NCBI GenBank assembly: GCA_037968475.1
Contig: JBBKVO010000008.1
Coordinates: forward strand, 1 to 64,000
Direction: 5' to 3'
Length of the DNA stretch: 64,000 nucleotides
Source: SB11 sp037968475
GTDB lineage: Bacteria; Bacteroidota; Bacteroidia; UBA8524
The number at the start of each line of letters is the position of its first letter. Position 1 is the stretch's first letter. The position numbers and the translations under genes are program-made. Below, in pieces: positions 49,243 to 57,585 of this stretch. The notes below the pieces were generated by a model. The model had not been told where the DNA came from and did not search any database. It worked only from the letters and a program-made list of their open reading frames with translations.

Positions 49243-50643
49243 ATGAAAATTGAGTTTTTTGGGGCTGCGCAAGTGGTAACAGGTAGCAAACACCTTATCA
49301 CTACACAAGGCGGCACACGTATATTGTTAGACTGTGGTTTGTTTCAGGGCAGCGACCAAGATAGTAATTATATGAATCGCCATTTTGGCTTTTCGCCCTC
49401 AACCATTCACTATGTTATACTATCGCACGCACATATAGACCATAGCGGGCTATTGCCACGCTTAGTTTCCGAAGGTTTTACAGGGAAAATATTTTGCACT
49501 CCTGCTACAAAATCGTTATGCGAAATAATGCTACTGGATAGTGCGCACATACAAGAAAATGACGTGAAGTATGTGAACAAACGCCGTAAAAAACGAGGAG
49601 AGGAGCTATTAGAGCCTTTGTATGATGAAAACGACGTACAACGTACATTGGCATTAATGCACCCTGTGCGCTTGCATACAGATTTTACTATAAACGATGA
49701 AGTAAGTTTTCACTATACCGATGCAGGGCATATATTGGGTAGCACAGCCGTGCATCTTACTGTAAAGGAGGGCGAAAGAAACATAAAATTGAGCTTTACG
49801 GGTGATATTGGTCGCCCCGGAGATATAATATTACGCTCGCCAGAAGCCTTTAGGCAAGCCGATTATATAATTAGTGAAAGTACCTACGGCGATAAACTGC
49901 ACGAGCCTATTGGCGATACTCAACGCCGTTTGATGGAGGTGGTACACCATACCTGTGTAGAAAAAGGCGGTAAACTGATAATACCCGCTTTTTCTGTTGA
50001 TAGAACGCAGGAACTTATTTACCAGCTTGACCAACTATATAGCACAGGCAAATTGCCTCAAATAAAAGTGTTTGTTGATAGTCCGCTATCGGTAAAAGCT
50101 ACTATGGTGATGAAAGAGCACGAAGAGTGCTTTAACCCCGATATATTGGCCTATATAGAAAAAGATGGCGATGCTTTTGGTTTCCCTAATCTATACTACA
50201 TATCAAAGGTTGAAGAATCTAAGAAGATTAATGAGCTAAAAGAGCCTTGTATTATAATATCATCATCGGGCATGGCTGAGGCTGGCCGCATAAAACACCA
50301 CATAGCCAACAGCATACTAAATCCTAAAAATACCATTTTAATAGTAGGCTATTGCACGCCTACCAGTTTGGGTGGTGCGCTAAAACGTGGCGACAAAGAG
50401 GTGCGAATTTTTGGCGAACAATACCCTGTAAAGGCCGAAGTAGAAACGATGGAGGCCTTTAGTGCACACGCAGACTATAGGGAAATATTAGAGTTTTTGA
50501 GTTGCCAAGACCCAAAGAAAGTGCGCAAGGTATTTTTAGTACACGGTGATTGGGAGGCGCAACAATCGCTAAAAGAAAAGCTAATTGCACAAGGCTTTAA
50601 ACATATTGAAGTACCCGAAATGGGTGAGGAGTTTGATGTGTAA
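49243..50643 (+). CDS. beta-CASP metallo-beta-lactamase-fold RNA-processing exonuclease
   Basis: The ATG at 49243 gives 466 residues; a TTG three codons earlier adds MPV. The metallo-beta-lactamase core has LSHAHIDHSGLLPRL (HxHxDH, motif 2), SFTGDIGRPG, and the beta-CASP motifs with FSAHADYREILEF (motif B) and VFLVHGDWEAQQSLKEKL (motif C). The order FFGAAQVVTGSKHLI then CGLFQG is typical of the family that includes eukaryotic CPSF73 and bacterial RNase enzymes. It likely cuts or trims RNA in the cytoplasm using two zinc ions. It is monocistronic and convergent with the FRG-domain gene. Confidence 0.9.
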   Translation: MKIEFFGAAQVVTGSKHLITTQGGTRILLDCGLFQGSDQDSNYMNRHFGFSPSTIHYVILSHAHIDHSGLLPRLVSEGFTGKIFCTPATKSLCEIMLLDSAHIQENDVKYVNKRRKKRGEELLEPLYDENDVQRTLALMHPVRLHTDFTINDEVSFHYTDAGHILGSTAVHLTVKEGERNIKLSFTGDIGRPGDIILRSPEAFRQADYIISESTYGDKLHEPIGDTQRRLMEVVHHTCVEKGGKLIIPAFSVDRTQELIYQLDQLYSTGKLPQIKVFVDSPLSVKATMVMKEHEECFNPDILAYIEKDGDAFGFPNLYYISKVEESKKINELKEPCIIISSSGMAEAGRIKHHIANSILNPKNTILIVGYCTPTSLGGALKRGDKEVRIFGEQYPVKAEVETMEAFSAHADYREILEFLSCQDPKKVRKVFLVHGDWEAQQSLKEKLIAQGFKHIEVPEMGEEFDV

Positions 50644-50696
50644 ACTATAAATACGAAACTCTAAATAAGAAAAGGAAAGAATATAGTGTTATAAAT

Positions 50697-51395
50697 TTAT
50701 TCTTCGAATGTGTTATCCCAGTATTGATGGTTTTCAGCAAACCATGATAAGTGTTTTGATAAACCTTCTAGGTCGGGGAATAATGTTAAATAGTTTACAC
50801 CATATTGATTTAACATGAATGTGATTTCAGTTTTGAGTTCGGCTTTAATTATGATTCTTTCTAAATGACCTTCTTTAGTTTGGTCATTTAGTTCTGTGGT
50901 AGGTAGTGCATGAACTGAAAAATGTCCTAACTGATTAATAATCCTATTTGAAGAAGAAATTGGGTGATAAAAACCAACCTTAATTTTTCCCTTTTGAAGT
51001 TCAAAAGGGGTGATTAGGTTTGTATTTAAATGTTTATCAGGTTTATAGATATAAATAGCACCATCTTCAGTTTTGTTGTCGACTGTAGCAAAGAAAGTGG
51101 CTACTAATGGATTATGAGTCCAATCTAATAACCTTGTTGGGAGACCAGTGTGCTGTGCGATTGAAAGTAATTCCCAATCAGATAGCAATTCTTTTTCTAT
51201 ATAAGCAGGAGATCTTCTTTTCCAATGTTTAAATAAATCTGTATCATCAAAGTTGTTATATGGATTTCTTCCAGCTTTTGGGATTAAACCCCAATTGCAG
51301 TTTGCTTGTCCTCTATATTTGTAACGACTACTTTTTCGATACTTATTTAGTATTGAGTGGAAATCATTAATCGTTGAGATTATTTGCTCTTTCAT
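50697..51395 (-). CDS. FRG domain protein
   Basis: A 232-residue protein with the FRG domain, named for the motif seen here as YRGQANCNWGLIPKAGR in residues about 27-43. The following WELLSIAQHTGLPTRLLDWT and NPLVATFFATV segments are the other conserved blocks of this family. The biochemical role of FRG domains is unknown; they occur in mobile and defence-type loci as well as in chromosomes. The start is six bases past the dnaB stop codon, so the gene is at the end of a dnaB transcription unit. The codon usage is AT-rich (many ATT, AAT, TTT) compared with dnaB, which suggests a later arrival. No toxin-antitoxin partner is visible. Confidence 0.8.
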   Translation of the reverse strand: MKEQIISTINDFHSILNKYRKSSRYKYRGQANCNWGLIPKAGRNPYNNFDDTDLFKHWKRRSPAYIEKELLSDWELLSIAQHTGLPTRLLDWTHNPLVATFFATVDNKTEDGAIYIYKPDKHLNTNLITPFELQKGKIKVGFYHPISSSNRIINQLGHFSVHALPTTELNDQTKEGHLERIIIKAELKTEITFMLNQYGVNYLTLFPDLEGLSKHLSWFAENHQYWDNTFEE

Positions 51396-51401
51396 TTAAA
51401 T

Positions 51402-52916
51402 TTAAAATGGAGGTTCCTCATAGTCATTATCATTCATGCGAGATTGCAGGGTGATAGTTTGTACACCTTGGTCTTCACTAAAGCTAAAGTTACCACCACC
51501 TTCGGGCATACCGCCCATACCGTCAATATCGGTAAACTTAGCAAATTCGCCCTGAAAGCGAACCCTAAAATCGCGTACAGCACCGTGCCTGTGCTTAGCC
51601 AGCATTATCTCGGCCAAACCCTGTGTAGGCATACCATCTTCAAACTCAGTTATTTGGTAGTACTCAGGTCGGTATAAAAACATTACCATATCCGCATCTT
51701 GCTCAATAGAGCCCGATTCCCTCAAGTCACTAAGCATGGGTTTTTTAGTTCCACCCCTTGTTTCCACCGCACGGCTAAGCTGTGCGAGTGCTATAACAGG
51801 TACGTGTAGCTCTTTTGCCAAACCTTTTAGCGACCGTGATATATAACCAATCTCTTGCTCACGATTACCTTGTCCTTTGCTGTCTTCACCACGCATCAAC
51901 TGCAAGTAATCAATAATAATCATATCAATACCTTGCTGTGCCTTTAAGCGTCGGCATTTAGCTTTTAGCTCAAATACCGATATACCGGGGGTATCGTCAA
52001 TAAAAATCTTAGCTTCCGCCAAGCCGCTAATTTTTGTATTCAAGCGTTCCCACTCTTGCGGAGTAAGGTCGCCATTACGCATTTTTTGACTTATAATTTC
52101 TGTTTCGCCCGATATAAGACGGCTAACCAATTGCTCGCCACTCATCTCTAACGAGAATACTGCAATAGATTTGGCAAAGTCAACCGCAGCATTTCGAGCC
52201 ACTGTAAGTGCAAATGCCGTTTTACCCATACCGGGACGGGCGGCTATAATTACCAAATCCGATTTTTGCCAACCGCTTGTTTCCCTATCCAACTCAACAA
52301 AACCCGAAGGAACACCCGTAAGAGTATTCTCGTGGTCTTTTATCGCCTCAAGATTTTTAATGGTTTTTTTCAGTAAGTCGTCAATCTTCTCTACATCACG
52401 GCTAATAGTACCCTCGCTCACTTCAAAAATCTTTTGTTGGGCGGTATCTAACAAGCCTAGTGCATCCGCACCGTCTTCAAAAGCCTCGTCGTTTATTTCT
52501 CGGCTAATGCGTATTAGCTCACGCTGTATATGTTTTTCAGATATTATACGGGCGTGGTACTCTACGTTGGCCGCCGATGCAATGCGATTGGTAAGTTGGG
52601 TAATGTAGTATGCACCGCCTACGCTTTCAAGTTCACCTGTTTTGCGCAATTCGGCAGTAACGGTAAGAATATCTATGGGGTCGCCACGCTCAAAAAGCTC
52701 ACGGCACGCCCTAAAAATAATTTCGTGTTTTTGTTCGTAAAATGCTTCGGGTTTTAAAATTTCAAGTACCGATGTGTACGCATTTTTTTCCAGCATCATG
52801 GCGCCCAAAACTGCCTCTTCCAAATCAGGGGCTTGGGGTGGTATTCTGCCGCCTTGCAACTGGTCTTCAGTGCCTAATCGTTTGGTATTTCTACGGGTAG
52901 TTGTTTGTTTCACCAT
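51402..52916 (-). CDS. dnaB: replicative DNA helicase
   Basis: Unwinds DNA at the replication fork as a hexamer. The 504-residue protein has the N-terminal domain (QAPDLEEAVLGAMMLEKNAY onward) that interacts with primase, a linker, and the RecA-like C-terminal domain with Walker A IIAARPGMGKTAFALTVA, motif H2 (SIAVFSLEMSGEQLVSRL), H3 (IDMIIIDYLQLMRG), and H4 (RGGTKKPMLSDLRESGSIEQ) with the DADMVMFLYRPEYY block. All motifs are intact and no intein is present. The FRG-domain gene follows after six bases. The 415-base region before its start is shared with a divergent glycosyltransferase gene. Confidence 0.95.
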   Translation of the reverse strand: MVKQTTTRRNTKRLGTEDQLQGGRIPPQAPDLEEAVLGAMMLEKNAYTSVLEILKPEAFYEQKHEIIFRACRELFERGDPIDILTVTAELRKTGELESVGGAYYITQLTNRIASAANVEYHARIISEKHIQRELIRISREINDEAFEDGADALGLLDTAQQKIFEVSEGTISRDVEKIDDLLKKTIKNLEAIKDHENTLTGVPSGFVELDRETSGWQKSDLVIIAARPGMGKTAFALTVARNAAVDFAKSIAVFSLEMSGEQLVSRLISGETEIISQKMRNGDLTPQEWERLNTKISGLAEAKIFIDDTPGISVFELKAKCRRLKAQQGIDMIIIDYLQLMRGEDSKGQGNREQEIGYISRSLKGLAKELHVPVIALAQLSRAVETRGGTKKPMLSDLRESGSIEQDADMVMFLYRPEYYQITEFEDGMPTQGLAEIMLAKHRHGAVRDFRVRFQGEFAKFTDIDGMGGMPEGGGNFSFSEDQGVQTITLQSRMNDNDYEEPPF

Positions 52917-53115
52917 CTCTTCACGGGTCTAAAAATTCAAAAAGGGGAGCGAAGATAATACATCAAAGCTGCACCAGTGAAATTAAAATATCCTTTGTTT
53001 ACAATGCCCTTTTATATGATAACGTACAAATAATTGAAATAATACCATGACAGTTACCCACTTGTTAGTTTGAAATAGTGTACTACTTGTTGGTAAATTT
53101 CTCAAGCCTAGTGTT

Positions 53116-53214
53116 ATGGATAAAAAAATGTGCAAAACAATAAAATGTCGCACTCACTTTTTCAACAAACCCTTATTGTTACTAGGTTTATTGTTTTGCG
53201 CTTCAATGTGCTAA
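53116..53214 (+). CDS. possible 32-residue leader or secreted peptide
   Basis: An ORF too short to be certain: ATG at 53116, TAA at 53212-53214. It reads MDKKMCKTIKCRTHFFNKPL and ends LLLGLLFCASMC, a basic start then a hydrophobic stretch with several cysteines, like a bare signal peptide or lipobox without mature protein. It lies in the divergent region between dnaB and the glycosyltransferase gene at 53332. It may be a remnant of a secreted gene or a small membrane peptide, and it may be chance. Apart from it, nothing recognisable was found in 52917-53331. Confidence 0.25.
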   Translation: MDKKMCKTIKCRTHFFNKPLLLLGLLFCASMC

Positions 53215-53331
53215 ATTTGGTTTTTTGCCAAGAAAAGGGTATAAAAGTTTGGGTGAGATAAAATCAAATTCTAAATCCCCAAAAACAATTCTCAAATCAA
53301 CAAACCAAAAAAAATAACGTATTTGCAGGCT

Positions 53332-54207
53332 ATGAAAGTAACAGGCTTTTCTTTTGTGCGCAATGCTGTAAAGTTTGATTATCCCGTAGTTGAAGCCATA
53401 AAATCTATACTGCCTATTTGCGATGATTTTGTGGTAGCCGTTGGAGACTCGGAAGACGGCACAGAAGAGCTGATAAAAAGTATAGCTCCTGATAAAATAA
53501 CTATTGTGCCTACCCTTTGGGACGATAGCTTGCGTGAAGGCGGAAAAGTACTTGCCATAGAAACCGACAAAGCCATACAAGCCTTGCCCAATGATAGCGA
53601 TTGGGCTTTTTATATACAGGGCGACGAGGTGGTACACGAAAAGTATTTGGATAATATAGTAGCTGCTATGCATAAGTGGAAAGACGACGAACGGGTGCAA
53701 GGCCTTTTGTTTGATTATAAACACTTTTACGGTTCTTACGATTATATAGGTTCGCCTGTAAATTGGTATAGGCGCGAGATACGAGTGATACGAAACGATA
53801 AGCGCATACACTCGTACAAAGATGCACAAGGGTTTAGGTATGATGGTACAGAAAAGCTAAATGTAAAACATGTTGATGCCGAAATATACCACTACGGCTG
53901 GGTGCGTAAACCCGAAGCCATGCAAAAGAAATCGGAGATAATGAACCGCTATTGGCACAACGACGAATGGATTGATAAAAACGTGAAAAAACGCCAAGAG
54001 TACGACTATGCTGAGGAGCATCGCAATTTGTACCCTTTTACTGATAGCCACCCGCAACTAATGCTTGAGCGTATTGAGCGTTTGAATTGGGAGTTTGAGC
54101 ACGATACAGCAAAAAACAAATACCCATTTAAAAAATGGCTTAAACTAAAGATATTTGAACTAACAGGTTATATGCCTGGTGAATACAAAAACTATAAAGA
54201 AATATAG
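53332..54207 (+). CDS. glycosyltransferase family 2-like protein
   Basis: The ATG at 53332 begins MKVTGFSFVRNAVKFDYPVV, giving 291 residues; a TTG three codons earlier is less likely. The N-terminal GT-A type fold carries VVAVGDSEDGTEELIKSIAP, the FYIQGDEVVHEKYLDNI segment with a D-x-D-like QGDE replacing the usual DxD, and a FGS-like YDYIGSPVNWYRREIRVI block. The C-terminal 90 residues are charged and helical. Such proteins add sugars to surface polysaccharides or proteins; the acceptor is unknown. The next gene starts three bases after its stop, so they share an operon, though the functional relation to a serine hydrolase is unclear. Confidence 0.75.
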   Translation: MKVTGFSFVRNAVKFDYPVVEAIKSILPICDDFVVAVGDSEDGTEELIKSIAPDKITIVPTLWDDSLREGGKVLAIETDKAIQALPNDSDWAFYIQGDEVVHEKYLDNIVAAMHKWKDDERVQGLLFDYKHFYGSYDYIGSPVNWYRREIRVIRNDKRIHSYKDAQGFRYDGTEKLNVKHVDAEIYHYGWVRKPEAMQKKSEIMNRYWHNDEWIDKNVKKRQEYDYAEEHRNLYPFTDSHPQLMLERIERLNWEFEHDTAKNKYPFKKWLKLKIFELTGYMPGEYKNYKEI

Positions 54208-54210
54208 GCT

Positions 54211-55371
54211 ATGAAGGGATTATTTAAGTTTTTAAAATGGTTTACCATTATAGTTGTTTTGTTGCTGTTGTCGCTTTGGATAACAGGTAATACACATCTC
54301 ATAAAAGGCGTTTCGCTTACCTATCTGCGCGGTAAAACAGGCCCAACAATTGATGATTATACCCATTTTAAAAACAATCCTGTACAAGCCTCTACTTCCC
54401 CTCAACTTTGGCCTATTGCATCAACGTATAACAAAACGGCTTTAAAGGCGGAGGACGAAGCCTACCACCAACAACTGCAAAGTGTAGCCTACTTGGTGAT
54501 AAAAGATGGCAGCATAGCGCACGAAAGCTATTGGGATGGGTATAATGATAGCTCACTTACCAATTCATTTTCAGCAGCAAAAAGTATTGTAAGTGTTTTA
54601 ATAGGCTGCGCTCTGCAAGATGGCTTGATTAAAGATATTAACGAGCCTGCGGCAACTTATCTCCCTGCATATAAAGAAGTATTGGGCGATAAAATAACCA
54701 TACGCCATTTACTCACCATGAGTTCGGGTATTAATTTTGACGAAAGCTATGGCGACCCTTTTGGCATGATGGCAAAAGCCTACTATGGTGCCAACATACC
54801 CGATTTAGTAAAAGATTACCGACCTGAAACCGAAGCAGGCAAACAGTTTAATTATTTGGGCGGTAATACGCTTTTATTAGGTTTTATAGTAGGAAAAGTA
54901 ACGGGCAAAAAACTGGCACAATACGCTACTGAAAAGCTGTGGCAACCTATGGGCGCAAAAAACACCGCCCTTTGGACAAGTGATAACGAAACAGGCAGCG
55001 AACGCTCGTATTGTTGTTTTTATAGCAACGCCCGCGATTTTGCACGCATAGGTAAACTTTACCTTGATAGCGGTAGATGGGATGGTAAACAAATAGTGCC
55101 CCAGCATTACGTTTTAGAAAGTACAAAACCAGCAAGTGATATACTAGATGGCAATGCACCACTTAGTGTGTATGGCTACCAATGGTGGTGCTATGATAAT
55201 GGAGGCGAGCATATATTTTATGCGCGTGGCATAAAAGGGCAGTATATTATTGTTCGCCCTGAGAAGAATATGATTATAGTGCGTTTAGGTCGCCAACGTG
55301 ATAAAGAAAAACAAAACGGCACTCCCTTAGATGTTCCCCGTTGGATTGAAATGAGTGATTACTTACACTAA
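54211..55371 (+). CDS. beta-lactamase-family serine hydrolase (class C/DD-peptidase fold)
   Basis: A 386-residue protein anchored by an N-terminal membrane helix (FTIIVVLLLLSLWITG). The serine hydrolase domain has the S-x-x-K catalytic motif as SFSAAKSIVS (about residues 121-130), the YxN-like region (SYCCFYSNARDF, giving YSN), and a C-terminal HxG-like segment (GEHIFYARGIKGQY). Family members include class C beta-lactamases, DD-peptidases and esterases. It likely faces the periplasm. It follows the glycosyltransferase gene by three bases. The function cannot be narrowed further from the sequence. Confidence 0.82.
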   Translation: MKGLFKFLKWFTIIVVLLLLSLWITGNTHLIKGVSLTYLRGKTGPTIDDYTHFKNNPVQASTSPQLWPIASTYNKTALKAEDEAYHQQLQSVAYLVIKDGSIAHESYWDGYNDSSLTNSFSAAKSIVSVLIGCALQDGLIKDINEPAATYLPAYKEVLGDKITIRHLLTMSSGINFDESYGDPFGMMAKAYYGANIPDLVKDYRPETEAGKQFNYLGGNTLLLGFIVGKVTGKKLAQYATEKLWQPMGAKNTALWTSDNETGSERSYCCFYSNARDFARIGKLYLDSGRWDGKQIVPQHYVLESTKPASDILDGNAPLSVYGYQWWCYDNGGEHIFYARGIKGQYIIVRPEKNMIIVRLGRQRDKEKQNGTPLDVPRWIEMSDYLH

Positions 55372-55374
55372 AAA

Positions 55375-55396
55375 AGCACAACCGAATGATTGTGCT
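55375..55396. terminator. weak hairpin between convergent genes
   Basis: AGCACAA and TTGTGCT, seven-base stem, eight-base loop, between 54211-55371 and 55428-56318. Confidence 0.4.
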
Positions 55397-55427
55397 CTAT
55401 ATTACTTAGTGTCCTTTTAATTGAGAA

Positions 55428-56318
55428 TTAAGACATTGACCAACCCACAGGCACTAAACCGGTATCGCGTGGTACTATACACATTACAGGCACGCTTGAG
55501 TGATAATTAACAATTTGTTGTGCATACGAACCTAGTAAATACTCGCTAAAGCCTTTTTCTTGTTGAGTCATTACCATTATAAGGTCGGCATTAATTTCAT
55601 CGGCAAACTGCAAAGTATCCATATAAAACTTGCCGGGATATTTTTCATCGTCCAATACTTTAGTGGTAAATTTCACTTTGTTTTTGGTTAAAACCTCTTC
55701 GATAGATTTTAGGTTAGCAAACAATTTTTTGCGTAAAAACTCATCGTCTTCATGCTCGCCAATAACGTGTATAGTTGAGTCGAATTTTTGAGCCAAATTT
55801 ATAGCCCACCAAGTTTTTTGTTTGCTTTCAAGAGATAAATCAACAGGGAAAACTATGTCTTTATATCCCGATCCAATTTGTTTTTCTTTAACTACAACAA
55901 CAGGCACGGGTGATTGTGCAATAACCCTTGATGAGTTACTGCCCATAATTTGTTCAAAACCCTCAGCACCGTTGGTGCCCATTACAATACTATCCAATTC
56001 AGCCTCTTCGGCAGTTTCTAAAATAGTTTTGTAAATACGGCCTTCTTTTATAATACCTTTTGCAGGTACACCGTGTTTTTCGGTAATACTTTTACAAAGT
56101 TCGTTTAGCTTTTCTTGAAGCATTTGCCCAACTAGGCCACCTTTAATGTTTTTTCCGCCAATAATAGAGCTTAAAAATGTAGCCTCTACAGTATGTAGCA
56201 GCAATATATCATTACCATACGTTTTGGCTATTGCAACAGCGTGGTCTAATGCGTTATTGGCTACGTCAGAAAAATCGGTGGGAACTAATATTGAGTTGTT
56301 ACTTTTAGGAGCTTGCAT
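55428..56318 (-). CDS. tandem universal stress protein
   Basis: The start is the ATG at 56318 (MQAPKSNNSILVPTDFSDVA), where the family begins; the longer frame from 56417 overlaps the divergent phosphorylase gene. The 296-residue protein has two UspA-like domains: residues about 5-145 with ILVPTDFSDVANNALDHAVA and DSIVMGTNGAEGFEQIMGSN plus SSRVIAQSPVPVVVV, and about 150-296 with DIVFPVDLSLESKQKTWW and LIMVMTQQEKGFSEYLLGSY. The first keeps the G-x2-G-x9-G(S) nucleotide motif, the second has lost it (QQEKGF). It is a cytoplasmic stress protein, likely induced by stress or starvation. It shares the divergent start region with the phosphorylase at 56383. Confidence 0.88.
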   Translation of the reverse strand: MQAPKSNNSILVPTDFSDVANNALDHAVAIAKTYGNDILLLHTVEATFLSSIIGGKNIKGGLVGQMLQEKLNELCKSITEKHGVPAKGIIKEGRIYKTILETAEEAELDSIVMGTNGAEGFEQIMGSNSSRVIAQSPVPVVVVKEKQIGSGYKDIVFPVDLSLESKQKTWWAINLAQKFDSTIHVIGEHEDDEFLRKKLFANLKSIEEVLTKNKVKFTTKVLDDEKYPGKFYMDTLQFADEINADLIMVMTQQEKGFSEYLLGSYAQQIVNYHSSVPVMCIVPRDTGLVPVGWSMS

Positions 56319-56382
56319 AATGATGTTTTTTTGTTTTGTTTGAATTGTGCGCAAATTTACAGAATTTACATCGGTATAAAAC

Positions 56383-57243
56383 ATGACAAATCTCAGCGCA
56401 TCAGAACTAATACTCAATCCCGATGGTTCAGTATATCATTTGCACCTTGTGCCACAAGAGGTAGCACCCATTGTTATTTTTGTGGGCGACCCTGAAAGAG
56501 TCGATAAAGTATCAAAATATTTTGATAGGGTAGAGGTGAAACACCGCCATAGAGAGTTTTTTTGCCACACAGGCTATATAGGCAGCACACGTTTATCAGT
56601 AATAAGTACAGGCATTGGTACCGATAATATTGATATTGTGATGAATGAGTTGGATGCTTTGGTAAATATTGATTTTGAAACCCGAACTCCAAAAGAAAAA
56701 CACACTACACTTTCTATTATCCGTTTGGGAACATCGGGCAGTTTGCAAAAACATATTGATGTAGATAGTCTTTTGATATCAGAATACGCGATAGGCTTAG
56801 ATGGTTTACTCAATTTTTATGATTACAAAAGCGATGAAAGCCTTTTAGAAACTATTAAAAATCAAGTAAATGAGTTGTGGGATATTAGTCATTTCTATAC
56901 CTCAAAACGAAGTTTGCTTTTGAGTGATGAAAGCGGATTTGAAAAGGGTATCACACTAACTTGCCCCGGTTTTTATGCCCCACAAAACCGTAGTTTACGC
57001 ATAGAAAGTAAGTTAAATTCTATGTTTGATGCTCTTACTGCTATTAAGTGGAATAACCTGCACCTAAGTAATATGGAAATGGAAACAGCAGGTATATATG
57101 GTATGGCAACAATGTTAGGGCACAACGCCATATCGGTAAATGCAATACTAGCCAATAGGGCAACACATCAATTTTCTACTAATCCTGAAAAAACAGTAGA
57201 AGGTATGATAAAGAAGGTGTTAGAGATGATTACCAGTGGCTAA
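56383..57243 (+). CDS. nucleoside phosphorylase (uridine phosphorylase-like)
   Basis: A 286-residue member of the PNP/UDP phosphorylase family, splitting nucleosides with phosphate into base and ribose-1-phosphate. The sequence shows the phosphate-binding IVIFVGDPERVDKVSKYF, HRHREFFCHTGYIGSTRLSV, the STGIGTDNIDIVMNEL loop, and the conserved NMEMETAGIYGMATMLGHNA block with the ribose-binding Met-Glu. All expected blocks are present. The base specificity cannot be read with confidence; the uridine-type arrangement is the nearest match. It is divergent from the universal stress gene, with 64 bases between their start codons. Confidence 0.87.
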   Translation: MTNLSASELILNPDGSVYHLHLVPQEVAPIVIFVGDPERVDKVSKYFDRVEVKHRHREFFCHTGYIGSTRLSVISTGIGTDNIDIVMNELDALVNIDFETRTPKEKHTTLSIIRLGTSGSLQKHIDVDSLLISEYAIGLDGLLNFYDYKSDESLLETIKNQVNELWDISHFYTSKRSLLLSDESGFEKGITLTCPGFYAPQNRSLRIESKLNSMFDALTAIKWNNLHLSNMEMETAGIYGMATMLGHNAISVNAILANRATHQFSTNPEKTVEGMIKKVLEMITSG

Positions 57244-57260
57244 ATAAATAGAAGTTGGAT

Positions 57261-57376
57261 TTTAACTCACCCCTGTTTTATGGGAAAATCGGAATCACAT
57301 AACTGCGCCCCTCTCTAAAAAAAGAGAGGGGAAATTATGAACGCCTGTACTGAACTCATTATTTGGGGTGAGTTAA
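57261..57376. repeat. MITE-like palindromic element, copy 2
   Basis: TTTAACTCACCCC at 57261 and GGGGTGAGTTAA ending at 57376 are the terminal inverted repeats; CCCCTCTCT and AGAGAGGGG flank an A-run in the middle. Length is 116 bases against 118 for the copy at 1147-1264, and its end repeat is better conserved. No gene is seen in 57244-57585. Confidence 0.75.
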
Positions 57377-57420
57377 CTAAAAAATTATCCATACGTGTAA
57401 ACGGGTATAGTGTCCCCCTA

Positions 57421-57458
57421 TGGGCTGTAATTGCAAAAGCGGTTAATTTCAACCAGTC
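57421..57458. repeat. degenerate trace of the double-palindrome repeat
   Basis: CTGTAATTGCAAAAGCGGTT and AATTTCAACC resemble the right half of the copy near 42920-42952, with GGTT/AACC still able to pair. The left hairpin is lost. Confidence 0.4.
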
Positions 57459-57585
57459 TAAAAATAACTTCTATTAATCAGCGCCACTATTAAACCCTTC
57501 TTGCTTAAATTCGTCAAACAAAAAAATCTTTATAAAAAATTCCAACCTTCTTTTACTTGTAAAGACAAAATAGTGTTGAACCTAA

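Noticed and set aside
40070..51395. A defence island including the ADP-ribosylglycohydrolase and the FRG gene
   Set aside because: The two are about 9 kb apart, separated by housekeeping genes, with no nuclease, toxin or other known defence gene nearby.
52917..53331. tRNA or small RNA gene in the dnaB upstream region and in other long gaps
   Set aside because: No cloverleaf with a T-loop GGTTCAA-type arm or other recognisable RNA structure was found in any gap read by eye; this is not a substitute for a tRNAscan or Rfam search.
53203..53829. A 208-codon minus-strand frame opposite the glycosyltransferase gene at 53332
   Set aside because: It is fully antisense to a gene with clear homology, its product has a hydrophobic but domain-free composition, and no promoter or ribosome site was found.
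56319..56417. Longer start for the universal stress protein gene
   Set aside because: It overlaps the start of the divergent nucleoside phosphorylase gene, and the family begins at the internal ATG at 56318.
57476..57520. CAGCGCC and TTCGTCAAA before the second sigma gene as a possible copy of the same promoter
   Set aside because: The distance between the two pieces is over 30 bases instead of 21 and the first box differs.
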